DNA from: Arthrobacter sp. S39
GTDB taxonomy: Bacteria; Actinomycetota; Actinomycetes; Actinomycetales; Micrococcaceae
Direction: 5' to 3'
Assembly (NCBI RefSeq): GCF_004320525.1
Contig: NZ_SIHX01000002.1
Location: forward strand, 1-64,000
Length of the DNA: 64,000 nt
The notes under the pieces were generated by a model. The model did not search any database, was not told the DNA's origin, and saw nothing but the letters and a program-made list of their open reading frames with translations. This document shows, piece after piece, positions 17,811 through 26,800 of the stretch (position 1 is the first letter of the stretch; each line of letters opens with the position of its first letter). A program made the position numbers and the translations under genes.

Positions 17811-18929
17811 CTAGGAACGGCGTGGCGGCTTTGTATAGTCTGCACACAGCCCGAGGAAACGGGTGTTCGCTTCCACCTCGCCGATGCTCACACGGACACC
17901 CTCGTTGCCAAAGGCCCGCACGGAGAGGGCCTGCGCCCCCGCCAACTCGGCGAATTCCCCGCTGTTGGCGCCCAGGTCCAGCCAGACGAAGTTGCCCTGC
18001 GCCTCGGGTACAAACCAGCCAAGGTCCCGCAGTCCGGCCGTGACCCGGTCCCGCTCGTCCACCAGGCTTTGTACCCTTTCTACAACCTGGGGGTAATTCT
18101 GCAGCGAGACAATTGCTGCCTGCTCGGCGATCTGGGACACGGCAAAGGGCGTGGCCGCCACCCGGAGGTGCTGCGTGAGTTCCGGATTCGAAACGCTGTA
18201 CCCCACCCGGAGCCCGGCGAGGCCATGAGCCTTGGAGAACGTCCGGAGCACCACCACATTGGGGTATTTGCGGTACATCGCGATGCCGTCCACCGCGTCC
18301 TGGGCCCGGACGAATTCCTGGTACGCCTCATCGATGACCACCACGACGTCGGAGGGTACGGCCTGGATGAACCGTTCCGTTTCCGCCGTGGTCAGGATGG
18401 GACCGGTGGGGTTGTTGGGGGTGCACAGGAGGATGACCCTCGTGCGAACTGTGACTGCCGCGGCCATGGCATCCAGGTCATGTCGCCCGTCCGCAGTCAG
18501 GGGGATCCGCACGCTTTCGGCCCCGGCAAGGCCGACGCTGATGGGGTACGCCTCGAAGGACCGCCACGCGTAGATCACCTCGTCCGCCTTGCCGTCGTCA
18601 TTCTGGCCGGCGAACGTGGTCAGCAGCTGGTTGAGGGCGCCAAGGCTGCCGGCTCCCGTGACGATGTCTTCCGCGGGGACGTTGAGGAACTCGGCGAGCG
18701 CAGCGCGGAGCTTGCTGCTGAGGGGATCCGGATACCGGTTGAAGTCGGTCTGGCGTGCGATGGCCTCCACGACGGCGGGGATCGGCGGCAGCGGGTTCTC
18801 GTTCGAAGACAGTTTGTAGCTGGCCAGTCCGTCAACGGCGACGGGGGGCTTGCCGGCGGCGTAGCGGGGAAGCCGGCCCACCACAGGGCGCGGCCTGATT
18901 CCCCCGGCCAGGGTCTCTGATGAAGTCAT
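17811..18929 (-). CDS. Histidinol-phosphate/aromatic amino acid aminotransferase
   Basis: 372-residue PLP enzyme of the HisC family. Motifs: YKLSSNENPLPPIPAV near residue 38, FNRYPDPLSSKLRAALAEFL, GAGSLGALNQLL, CTPNNPTGP, VVIDEAYQEFV and RTFSKAHGLAGLRVGY with the PLP Lys. In actinobacteria the close relatives next to branched-chain/pyruvate E1 genes are often Pat-type phenylalanine aminotransferases rather than the hisC of the histidine operon, and no his genes are near, so an aromatic amino acid role is at least as likely. The ATG at 18929 (MTSSETLAGG) was preferred over one 25 codons upstream. It lies 149 bases upstream of E1 alpha on the same strand. Confidence 0.88.
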   Translation of the reverse strand: MTSSETLAGGIRPRPVVGRLPRYAAGKPPVAVDGLASYKLSSNENPLPPIPAVVEAIARQTDFNRYPDPLSSKLRAALAEFLNVPAEDIVTGAGSLGALNQLLTTFAGQNDDGKADEVIYAWRSFEAYPISVGLAGAESVRIPLTADGRHDLDAMAAAVTVRTRVILLCTPNNPTGPILTTAETERFIQAVPSDVVVVIDEAYQEFVRAQDAVDGIAMYRKYPNVVVLRTFSKAHGLAGLRVGYSVSNPELTQHLRVAATPFAVSQIAEQAAIVSLQNYPQVVERVQSLVDERDRVTAGLRDLGWFVPEAQGNFVWLDLGANSGEFAELAGAQALSVRAFGNEGVRVSIGEVEANTRFLGLCADYTKPPRRS

Positions 18930-19054
18930 GCCAACTAGCCTACTTCTCCCAACAGGGGCCCCGAAGGCGCCTGCAGGCGGAAGGTTTGGCGTCCGGCTTT
19001 CCACCCAGGGCCGCCCCGGGACCGTCGTTCAGGGCAGTGTGACAGCATGGGCTC

Positions 19055-19483
19055 ATGCGCTCTTTCATCATGCGGGTCCTGATTAACGGACTGGCCCTCT
19101 GGATCGCCAGCTGGATCCTGCCCGGCCTGGACATCTCCACGGCGGCCACAACAAACGCCGTGGCCGAATCCGGTGTCACCCAGGGCACGGACGCCATCGG
19201 GATCACGCTCGCCTATCTCTTCGTGGGCCTGATTTTCGGCGTTGTCAACGCGTTCGTCCGGCCCCTGGTCAGCTTCCTTTCGTTGCCCATCACCATCCTG
19301 ACCCTTGGGCTGTTCACCATCGTCATCAATGCCGCCATGCTGTACCTGACCTCCTGGATCAGCGGCTACACTCCGGTGCGCTTCACGATCGATTCCTTTT
19401 TCTGGACTGCCGTGCTCGCAGCGATTATCATCAGCGTGATCTCCGTGGTGGCAGGGCGGCTGCCGGGCGCGCGCAGGCGCTGA
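19055..19483 (+). CDS. Phage holin family IV / YvlD-type small membrane protein
   Basis: 142 residues with four hydrophobic segments, in the order LINGLALWIASWILPGL, ITLAYLFVGLIFGVVNAFV, ITILTLGLFTIVINAAMLYL and a final stretch of hydrophobic residues before a basic tail (GRLPGARRR). The pattern VNAFVRPLVSFLSLPITILTLGLF is the hallmark of the family (Pfam Phage_holin_4_2), usually housekeeping membrane proteins in actinobacteria with no proven lytic role. No phage genes are nearby. Confidence 0.85.
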   Translation: MRSFIMRVLINGLALWIASWILPGLDISTAATTNAVAESGVTQGTDAIGITLAYLFVGLIFGVVNAFVRPLVSFLSLPITILTLGLFTIVINAAMLYLTSWISGYTPVRFTIDSFFWTAVLAAIIISVISVVAGRLPGARRR

Positions 19484-19498
19484 GGCTGGGCCAGCCGC

Positions 19499-20986
19499 CT
19501 AACGGGCGGTGCTCTTTGCTGCCTGTGCGGGCTGGCCACCTGACGGTGGCGGCTGCGGTGAGGGTTGGGGCATGGGCGTCGGTGCTGGTCCGCGCGCGGG
19601 CTGCGGTTCGGGTGGCTTTGAACGCGTCAGCGCGAAACGGGTGGCCGTTGCCGTTCCGCCCGCTCCGAGTACCCCTCCCAGGACTGCGGTTGACGCCACG
19701 AGGGAAGGATCGTCGCTCGCTGCAACCAGGCGTGCGCCGTCCTCGTAGTTGCTGAGCCGATGGCCGGGACCAAGGCCGCCATCGTCACCCTCCGGCGTCC
19801 GTACAGGCTGGTTCAGCGTGACTGTCACCCTGTCCCGGGTGTCAGGGCCGGGCGTGGCGTCCGCTCCGGGAACCCAGTCCTGCCGGTGCTCCAGCTGGAG
19901 GGTGCTGACACCGGCCGCCGGAGGGATGCCGCCAACGGGGGAACCAGCCGTCAGCACATACTTCATGTCGTACTCGTTGCGGAACCGTTCGTCGGCGGCA
20001 AGGTTCATCGCATGGATGCCGCCTTGGCTGTACCCGACGGCCACGACGGACGCCCCTTTTTCTGCGCCGGCCTCCTGCAGGGCCTGCAGCACGGCCTTGT
20101 TGATCTCGGCGGAGCTGTGGCCCAGCCCTTCAGCGATGCCTGCTTCGTCGAAGGGATTGTCGCCCCCCATATCGTCGCCTGCGGACTGCGTGCCGGGAAC
20201 CACCACCACGTAGGCTTTCTGTCCCCCGTTATCCACCTCGATGACTTCCATGTAGCCCTCACCCCTCTCAGTGATGACCCTCGTCCGTTCCAGGAGTGCG
20301 GCGGGTGAACCATCAAACTCAATGGGGAGCGTCTCCTGCCGCTCCAACGTGACAGGGCGCGGCGTCAGGATGCTGATGGACCGCCCGCCCACGCCAGTGA
20401 GCAAAGGAACGGCCGCCGCGATGTGCCTCCCGGCCGCCAGGTCGGCCCCAATTGCCATAAAAAAGCGTTCAGGCGAGAGTGCCAGCAGCGCGGCCATGGC
20501 AATCGGGCCTGTGGCGAGTTCGGCGACCTCCCTGTTGGGAACCTGCCCCAGCCATGCGTCTGCTGCCTGACGCGCCAGGGTATCGGGGCTGGCCAGCCCT
20601 GCACCCATTCCGCGGGAGAGGCCCGCCCACGCCTCCGCGGCTTCGTAGTCCGTTTTGCACTGCCGTACCTGCCGGCTGATGTGCTGCAGCTCCGTACGGA
20701 CGGCCTGGACGCTCCACTGGGCCTCCCCGACGTCCATCAGGGCAGCCGTGCCGGTGGGACGCGGTTCATTCTGGTAGGGGCAAAGATCTTCCCAGATGCG
20801 GCGGACCTCCACTTCCACGGCGGCCAACTCGTCCGCAGCAGCGTCGAGCTTCTCAGCGCCGCCGATCAGTTCTTCCAGCTGAAAACTGATGCCACCCACA
20901 CCACCGCGAATCTGCAGGGAACCGTCCACTGCCGGCCCGGTCAGGTAGATGGGTCCGCCGCTGCCGGAGGGGGTCACCTCGGCCAT
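19499..20986 (-). CDS. Secreted-effector-like protein: helical N-terminus plus alpha/beta hydrolase
   Basis: 495 residues. Residues ~35-125 are predicted long helices (FQLEELIGGAEKLDAAADEL and onward), like the WXG100/LXG-type N-terminus. Residues ~255-425 form an alpha/beta-hydrolase domain: oxyanion strand VVVVPGTQ, nucleophile elbow VAVGYSQGG (Ser320), probable acid Asp370 in HRQDW and His409 in GPGHRLSNY. Residues ~431-448 are hydrophobic and glycine-rich, and the last ~40 are Pro/Gln-rich. There is no signal peptide. Its ATG overlaps the stop of the small upstream gene by one base. The two could be a type VII-type secreted pair, or a lipase/esterase of unknown role; no secretion ATPase or immunity gene is visible. 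Confidence 0.65.
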   Translation of the reverse strand: MAEVTPSGSGGPIYLTGPAVDGSLQIRGGVGGISFQLEELIGGAEKLDAAADELAAVEVEVRRIWEDLCPYQNEPRPTGTAALMDVGEAQWSVQAVRTELQHISRQVRQCKTDYEAAEAWAGLSRGMGAGLASPDTLARQAADAWLGQVPNREVAELATGPIAMAALLALSPERFFMAIGADLAAGRHIAAAVPLLTGVGGRSISILTPRPVTLERQETLPIEFDGSPAALLERTRVITERGEGYMEVIEVDNGGQKAYVVVVPGTQSAGDDMGGDNPFDEAGIAEGLGHSSAEINKAVLQALQEAGAEKGASVVAVGYSQGGIHAMNLAADERFRNEYDMKYVLTAGSPVGGIPPAAGVSTLQLEHRQDWVPGADATPGPDTRDRVTVTLNQPVRTPEGDDGGLGPGHRLSNYEDGARLVAASDDPSLVASTAVLGGVLGAGGTATATRFALTRSKPPEPQPARGPAPTPMPQPSPQPPPSGGQPAQAAKSTAR

Positions 20987-21288
20987 CAGAAGCGCCCCGC
21001 CGGGTTGCCGGCCGAAGCAGCCACCGCCTGCGCGTGGCGCCTCACCGAAACCAAGGCGTCCTCGAGCCGTATGCGCGACCTTCCCAGCGCCACCTCCTGG
21101 AGGGCCACCGAATTCCGGTATGCCCGCCCGGCCGGTGACTGCCAGTCCAGGAGCTGGATCCCGCGGAACCCGGCGAGGACCTTCTCCACCCTCGCAAGGC
21201 ACAGGTCAACCCCGCCCGCCAACTGCTGGACCTCATAACTGCGGGACATGCATGCCGCCATATCGGCTGCCGTCACATCACTGCCCAT
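20986..21288 (-). CDS. Small WXG100-like helical protein
   Basis: 100 residues, two predicted amphipathic helices separated by a turn containing LLDWQSPAGRAYR (Trp49, with WQS where WXG100 proteins have WxG). Length, helix-turn-helix plan and central Trp match the WXG100/ESAT-6 superfamily, but the identity is weak, so this is inference from shape. The ATG at 21288 has AAAGGA upstream. It ends in a TGATG overlap with the hydrolase gene, so the two are made together, as expected for an effector and its small helical partner. Confidence 0.6.
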   Translation of the reverse strand: MGSDVTAADMAACMSRSYEVQQLAGGVDLCLARVEKVLAGFRGIQLLDWQSPAGRAYRNSVALQEVALGRSRIRLEDALVSVRRHAQAVAASAGNPAGRF

Positions 21289-21476
21289 ATCCGTTCCTTT
21301 CCCAACTGCAGACAGGAATGCCTGGTCCCTGAGCCGCCACCGCCTGACCCCCGACGCTACGGAATGGCGCCCGTCCCACGGAAGCACCGCCGTCGGCTAT
21401 GTGGACAACTGGCGCCGGCTGTTCACACGGGCAGTCCGCTTAAGCGGGGGTGGGGAGTTCGTGAAAGAATCAGCAC

Positions 21477-22919
21477 ATGCCTGAAACTGCCGCCACAGCT
21501 GATACCCGCACGCCCTCCGGACGCCTGGCCCTTGCCGCGTCACCGGAGCCGATCGCCCTGGGCCCGCTGGACGGCCGCTACCAGTCCGCCGTCGCACCCC
21601 TCGTTGACTACCTGTCCGAGGCGGCCCTCAACCGCGACCGAGTGGCCGTGGAGGTCGAGTGGCTCATCCACCTGACCAGCAACAATGTCCTCCCTGGCGC
21701 GGGCCCGCTCACGCCGGAACAGCAGGACCGGCTCCGCGCCATCGTCACGGAATTCGACTCCGCATCGGTCTCCGAACTCGCCGAAATCGAAGCCGTGACC
21801 GTCCACGACGTGAAGGCCGTGGAGTACTACATCGGCCGCCGGCTGCCCGCCATCGGCATCGAGCACCTCACCGCCATGGTCCACTTCGGCTGCACGTCCG
21901 AGGACATCAACAACCTCTCCTACGCCCTGGGCGTCAAGGGGGCTGTGGAGGACGTGTGGCTGCCGGCCGCACGCGCGCTGGTGGCCCAGATCAGCAAGAT
22001 GGCGGAAGAGAACCGCGCGGTTCCCATGCTGTCCCGCACGCACGGCCAGCCCGCCACCCCCACCACCCTGGGCAAGGAACTGGCCGTCATCGCGCACCGC
22101 CTGTCCCGCCAGCTGGACCGCGTCGCCAAGACCGAATACCTGGGCAAGATCAACGGCGCCACCGGCACCTACGCCGCCCACGTGGCCTCGGTCCCCGGCG
22201 CCGACTGGCAGCAGGTGGCCAAGTCCTTCGTCGAGGCCCTGGGGCTGACCTGGAACCCGCTGACCACCCAGATCGAAAGCCACGACTGGCAGGCAGAGCT
22301 GTACGCCGACGTCGCCCGGTTCAACCGGATCCTGCACAATGTCTGCACGGACATCTGGAGCTACATCTCGATCGGCTACTTCGCCCAGATCCCCGTAGCC
22401 GGCGCCACCGGATCCTCCACCATGCCGCACAAGGTCAACCCCATCCGGTTCGAGAACGCCGAGGCCAACCTGGAGATCTCTTCGGGCCTCCTGGACGTGC
22501 TGGGCTCCACGCTGGTCACCTCCCGCTGGCAGCGCGACCTCACGGACTCCTCCAGCCAGCGCAACATCGGTGTGGCGTTCGGCCACTCCCTGCTGGCCAT
22601 CTCCAACGTCGCTAAGGGCCTGGACCGCCTCGACGTTGCCGAAGACGTCCTCGCCGGAGACCTGGACACCAACTGGGAAGTCCTGGGCGAGGCCATCCAG
22701 ATGGTCATGCGCGCCGAGGCGATTGCCGGCGTCGAAGGCATGGAAAACCCGTACGAGCGGCTCAAGGACCTCACCCGCGGACAGCGCGTGGACGCCGCCC
22801 GCATGCAGGAGTTCGTCCAGTCCCTGGGCCTCTCCACCGAGGCCGAGGCGCGGCTGCTCGCCCTCACGCCCGGCAAATACACAGGCATCGCGGACCAGCT
22901 GGTGGATCACCTCAGGTAG
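21477..22919 (+). CDS. purB: Adenylosuccinate lyase
   Basis: 480-residue homotetrameric lyase of purine synthesis: splits SAICAR to AICAR and adenylosuccinate to AMP, releasing fumarate. It belongs to the E. coli-type PurB group (LGPLDGRYQSAVAPL at the N-terminus, FGCTSEDINNLSYAL near residue 140, RTHGQPATPTTLGKEL, and the fumarase-superfamily signature GSSTMPHKVNPI with the flexible catalytic Ser loop). Start ATG at 21477. It stands alone; a strong hairpin follows. Housekeeping gene, no signs of transfer. Confidence 0.96.
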   Translation: MPETAATADTRTPSGRLALAASPEPIALGPLDGRYQSAVAPLVDYLSEAALNRDRVAVEVEWLIHLTSNNVLPGAGPLTPEQQDRLRAIVTEFDSASVSELAEIEAVTVHDVKAVEYYIGRRLPAIGIEHLTAMVHFGCTSEDINNLSYALGVKGAVEDVWLPAARALVAQISKMAEENRAVPMLSRTHGQPATPTTLGKELAVIAHRLSRQLDRVAKTEYLGKINGATGTYAAHVASVPGADWQQVAKSFVEALGLTWNPLTTQIESHDWQAELYADVARFNRILHNVCTDIWSYISIGYFAQIPVAGATGSSTMPHKVNPIRFENAEANLEISSGLLDVLGSTLVTSRWQRDLTDSSSQRNIGVAFGHSLLAISNVAKGLDRLDVAEDVLAGDLDTNWEVLGEAIQMVMRAEAIAGVEGMENPYERLKDLTRGQRVDAARMQEFVQSLGLSTEAEARLLALTPGKYTGIADQLVDHLR

Positions 22920-22952
22920 GCGGCCTGTACGGCCAAGAAGAAGTACGACGGC

Positions 22953-22985
22953 GGCGCCGGGCTCCTGCGGGACCCGGCGCCTTTC
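22953..22985 (+). terminator. Rho-independent terminator after purB
   Basis: GGCGCCGGG (22953-22961) pairs perfectly with CCCGGCGCC (22973-22981), followed by TTTCC. It lies 33 bases after the purB stop. Confidence 0.75.
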
Positions 22986-23039
22986 CGTGTTCTCACCCGG
23001 GACCGGGCCGGGATCGCCGCAAGGTGCGAAACTGGGAGC

Positions 23040-23711
23040 ATGAAGTTGCTGCTCATCCGCCACGGACAAACCCCCGGTAACGTACTCGGCCAGCTGGACA
23101 CGGCCCATCCGGGGCCCGGGCTCACGGAGCTGGGAGAGCGGCAGGCCGAAGCGATGGCACGGTCCCTGGCCGATGAGCCCATCGCGGCGCTGTACGCCTC
23201 AACCCTGCTCCGCACGCAGATCACCGCGGCCCCGCTGGCCCGGGTCCATGGCCTGGAAGTCAAGGTGCTGGACGGGCTGCACGAGATCGAAGCCGGGGCA
23301 CTGGAAAAACTGACCGACCACGAATCCCACATGCGGTACATGGGCACAGTGTTCGCGTGGGCCGCCGGAGACCTGGACCGCCGCATGCCCGCCGGTCCGG
23401 ACGGCCACGAGTTCTTCGAACGGTACGACGGCGCCATCACCCGGATTGCCGGGCGTGCGGCCAGCAATGGGGACTCAGCGGTTGCCGCAGTTGTCAGCCA
23501 CGGCGCCGCCATCCGCACCTGGGCCGGCCTCCGCGCTGCCGACGCAGACCATGAATTCGCTGCCCGCCATGTCCTGTCGAATACGGGCATCGTGGCCCTG
23601 GAAGGGGATCCGGACACAGGCTGGAAGCTGATCCACTGGGACGGCAGCCCCGTGGGTGGCCTTGCCCTGGCCGACCCGACGGCCGGGGACCCCATGGGCG
23701 ACGGCGCATAG
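23040..23711 (+). CDS. Histidine phosphatase family protein (phosphoglycerate mutase-like)
   Basis: 223-residue enzyme of the RHG superfamily. The catalytic motif is IRHGQTPGN at residues 6-14 (His8 takes the phosphate), the second Arg region is YASTLLRTQITAAP, and the last His is in VVSHGAAIRTW. Members remove phosphate from many small molecules; the relation DGLHEIEAGALEKL and the length point to a general phosphatase rather than glycolytic mutase. TGGGAG precedes the ATG. It lies 104 bases before the glutamate dehydrogenase gene, possibly co-transcribed, with no functional link visible. Confidence 0.9.
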   Translation: MKLLLIRHGQTPGNVLGQLDTAHPGPGLTELGERQAEAMARSLADEPIAALYASTLLRTQITAAPLARVHGLEVKVLDGLHEIEAGALEKLTDHESHMRYMGTVFAWAAGDLDRRMPAGPDGHEFFERYDGAITRIAGRAASNGDSAVAAVVSHGAAIRTWAGLRAADADHEFAARHVLSNTGIVALEGDPDTGWKLIHWDGSPVGGLALADPTAGDPMGDGA

Positions 23712-23815
23712 CCCGCTGATCCGGACTGGACGGCACCGGCCCCTCCGGCCATGATGAAGGGTAGGCGCGGGGAGCGTTATCCCGGTGGCTCACCGCGCAG
23801 TGGAGGCGCAGTGGC

Positions 23816-26800
23816 ATGGCACGGACACCTGAAGAGACTCCCGCAGGTTCGCTGGAACCCGACGCGGATTTCGTCACCTCCTACTATGCCCACGTGGCAG
23901 CCGAAGACCTGCACAACTACGACCCCGGAACCCTCCGCGACAGGGCAGCCCACCACCTGGAACTGGCGTCCCGGCGGCATCCCGGAGAGGCCGTCGTCGG
24001 GATCCTGAGCGAGCTGGACACCAGCGTGGTGGCGGTGGTCGCCGAAGACCTGCCGTACCTGGTCCAGTCCGTCACGGCGGAACTCACCCGCGAAGACACA
24101 CCGATCCGCCAACTGGTCCACCCCACCTTCCTGGTCCGCCGCGACCCGGCTTCCCATGCGCTGTTGGAAATCCGCCCGGGCCAGGTGCGGGAAGGGCTCG
24201 TTTCCGGCGCCGCCGCTCCTGACGGCGCAATACCGGAGGTCTGGATCGGCATGGAGATGGGGCGGCTCGCCGACGCTGCCGCCGCCAGGGATCTCACGGA
24301 AAGGCTGCTGGGGGTCGTGGCGGACGTGCGGGCCGTCGCCCTCGATGAGGCTGCCATCCACGGCAAGCTGGCCGAGGCCGAGGGTGCTGCGGAGCATGCG
24401 CCGCCCCAGGCCGTACCGACAGCCCGGCAGCTCCGTGACCTTCTCCGCTGGCTGGCGGAGGGCAACTTCGTGTTCCTGGGTTACAGCCGGCATGAACCGG
24501 CGACGGCGGGAGGTCCGGAAAGGCTCGCGGTCCGGGCGGGCTCGGGGCTTGGGCTGCGGCGGCGGCCACGTGCCGCCGTGGCGGACACCGAAGCCGGTCC
24601 CGGCCGGGGGGAATCCGTCGTGGCGGAACCCCGGGTCCTGGCACTGGCCACGTCCGACGTGCGGTCCACAGTCCTGCGGGGCGCATACCTGGACGAGATC
24701 CGGCTGCAGACCTTCGACCGGGCAGGGAAAGCCGATGGGGAACACCGGTTCCTCGGTCTCTTCACACCCAGCGCCGAGCATCAGTCCGTCCGGCGGATTC
24801 CCGTGATCCGGGAAAAGTTGGAGGAAGTCAGGGACCGGCTCGGGGCGGCGCCCGGTTCGCAGCAGGCCAAGGACCTGGTGACCGCCCTGGAGGCAATCCC
24901 CCGCGAGGTCCTCTTCCAGATCAGCATCGCTGACCTCGGCCGGCTGGCACGTGAAATCATGCGCGCCGAGCAGCTCCGCCAGACCAGGCTGTTCCTCCGG
25001 ACCGACACCCTGGGCAGGTTCGTGCTGGCGCTCGTCTTCTTCCCGCGCAGGCGCTACAGCACCGCCGTCCGGCTGCTGATGGAGCAGGAATTCACGCACG
25101 CTTTCAACGCGGCCTCCATCGAATTCGAGGTGCGGCTGTCCGAATCCCCGATGGCGCGGATCTTCTTCCGCATCGGGACTGCAGGTACCCCCGCGGACGA
25201 ATCAGCTTCCGGGGTCCGGGCGGCAGTCGGCGGTCCGGCCGGCGTCGATCCTGCCCAGCTGGAGCGGGACCTGATCGCTGCCACCCGCTCGTGGCCGGAA
25301 GGCCTCGACGAACTGATCCGTGACCGCTTCCCGGCAACCGAGGCCGCACGGATCTCCCGGCTGTGGTCCGATGCGTTTCCGCCTGCATACCGGGCGGACT
25401 ACCGGCTGGAGGACGCGGTCCGGGACATCACCAACTTCGAGGCCTTCGACCTGGACGGCACCGGCGGCCGCCCGTACGGCGATCCGCTCCTGAGGGTGTC
25501 CCGGTCTGGCGGCGCCCCGGAGGAGGCCCGCATCCGCCTCTACCTGACGCGTCCGCGCAGCCTGACCCAGATCCTGCCGTTCCTGCACAACCTGGGCCTG
25601 GAAGTCCTGGACCAGAGGCCATTCGAGATCCGCCGCGGACTGTCCCATGACCTGTTTCTGTACGACCTGGGCGTGCGGTACCCAGCGGGCGTGGACCCCG
25701 AGGCCACGAGCCAGCTGCTGGCCGATGCCTTCCGCGCCGCCATGCGCGGGGATATCGAGTCCGACGCGATCGACGCGCTGGTCATCAGGGAGGGCGTGGA
25801 ATGGCGGCAGGCGGCCATCCTGCGCAGCTACGCGAAGTACCTCCAGCAGTTGGGAACGACCAATTCCTACGGCTTCATCGCCGACACATTGAAAACCAAC
25901 GTGCGGGCGACTCACGCCCTTCTCGCCCTGTTCCAGGCAAAGTTCGACCCCGCCCTGGACTCTGCCGCCCGGTTCCGGGAAACGGCCGTGGCGCGCACCG
26001 AGGTCCTGGCGGCCATCGAGGCCGTGCCTGTCTTGGATGCCGACCGGCTGCTGCGCACGTTTATGAACCTCGTGGAATCCACCCTCCGCACCAACTACTT
26101 CCAGGACAAACCGCACCTGAGCTTCAAGCTGACACCGGCCGCCATCATCAACGCCCCGTTCCCCCGGCCGAAGTATGAGATCTGGGTCTACTCACCCCGG
26201 GTTGAAGGGGTCCACCTGCGCTTCGGCGAGCTGGCCCGCGGCGGGCTGCGGTGGTCCGAGCGGAGCGAAGATTTCCGCACGGAGGTCCTGGGCCTGGTCA
26301 AGGCGCAGAACCTGAAAAACTCCGTCATCGTCCCCACCGGCGCCAAGGGCGGTTTCTTCCCCAAGCGGCTGCCGGACCCTGCCGTGGACCGTGCGGGCTG
26401 GCTGGCGGAGGGGATCGAGTGCTACCGGATTTTCATCCGTGGACTGCTGGACCTCACCGACAACCTCGTGGACTCACCGGCCGGTGAAAAGATCGTGACG
26501 CCGCCCCAGGTGGTCCGCCATGACGGGGAGGATTACTACCTGGTAGTGGCGGCTGACAAGGGAACTGCCGCCTTTTCCGATACGGCAAATGCTGTGGCGC
26601 ATGAGTATGGTTTCTGGCTAGGGGACGCCTTCGCATCAGGAGGCTCCGTGGGTTATGACCACAAAAAGATGGGCATCACGGCCCGCGGGGCCTGGGAGTC
26701 CGTGAAGCAGCACTTCCGGGCCTTGGGCATGGATCCGCAGGCGCAGGACCTCACCGTTGCCGGCGTCGGGGACATGAGCGGCGATGTGTTCGGGAACGGC

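Noticed and set aside
19055..19483. Prophage remnant because of a holin-family hit
   Set aside because: The family is a widespread housekeeping membrane protein group and no other phage gene is near.
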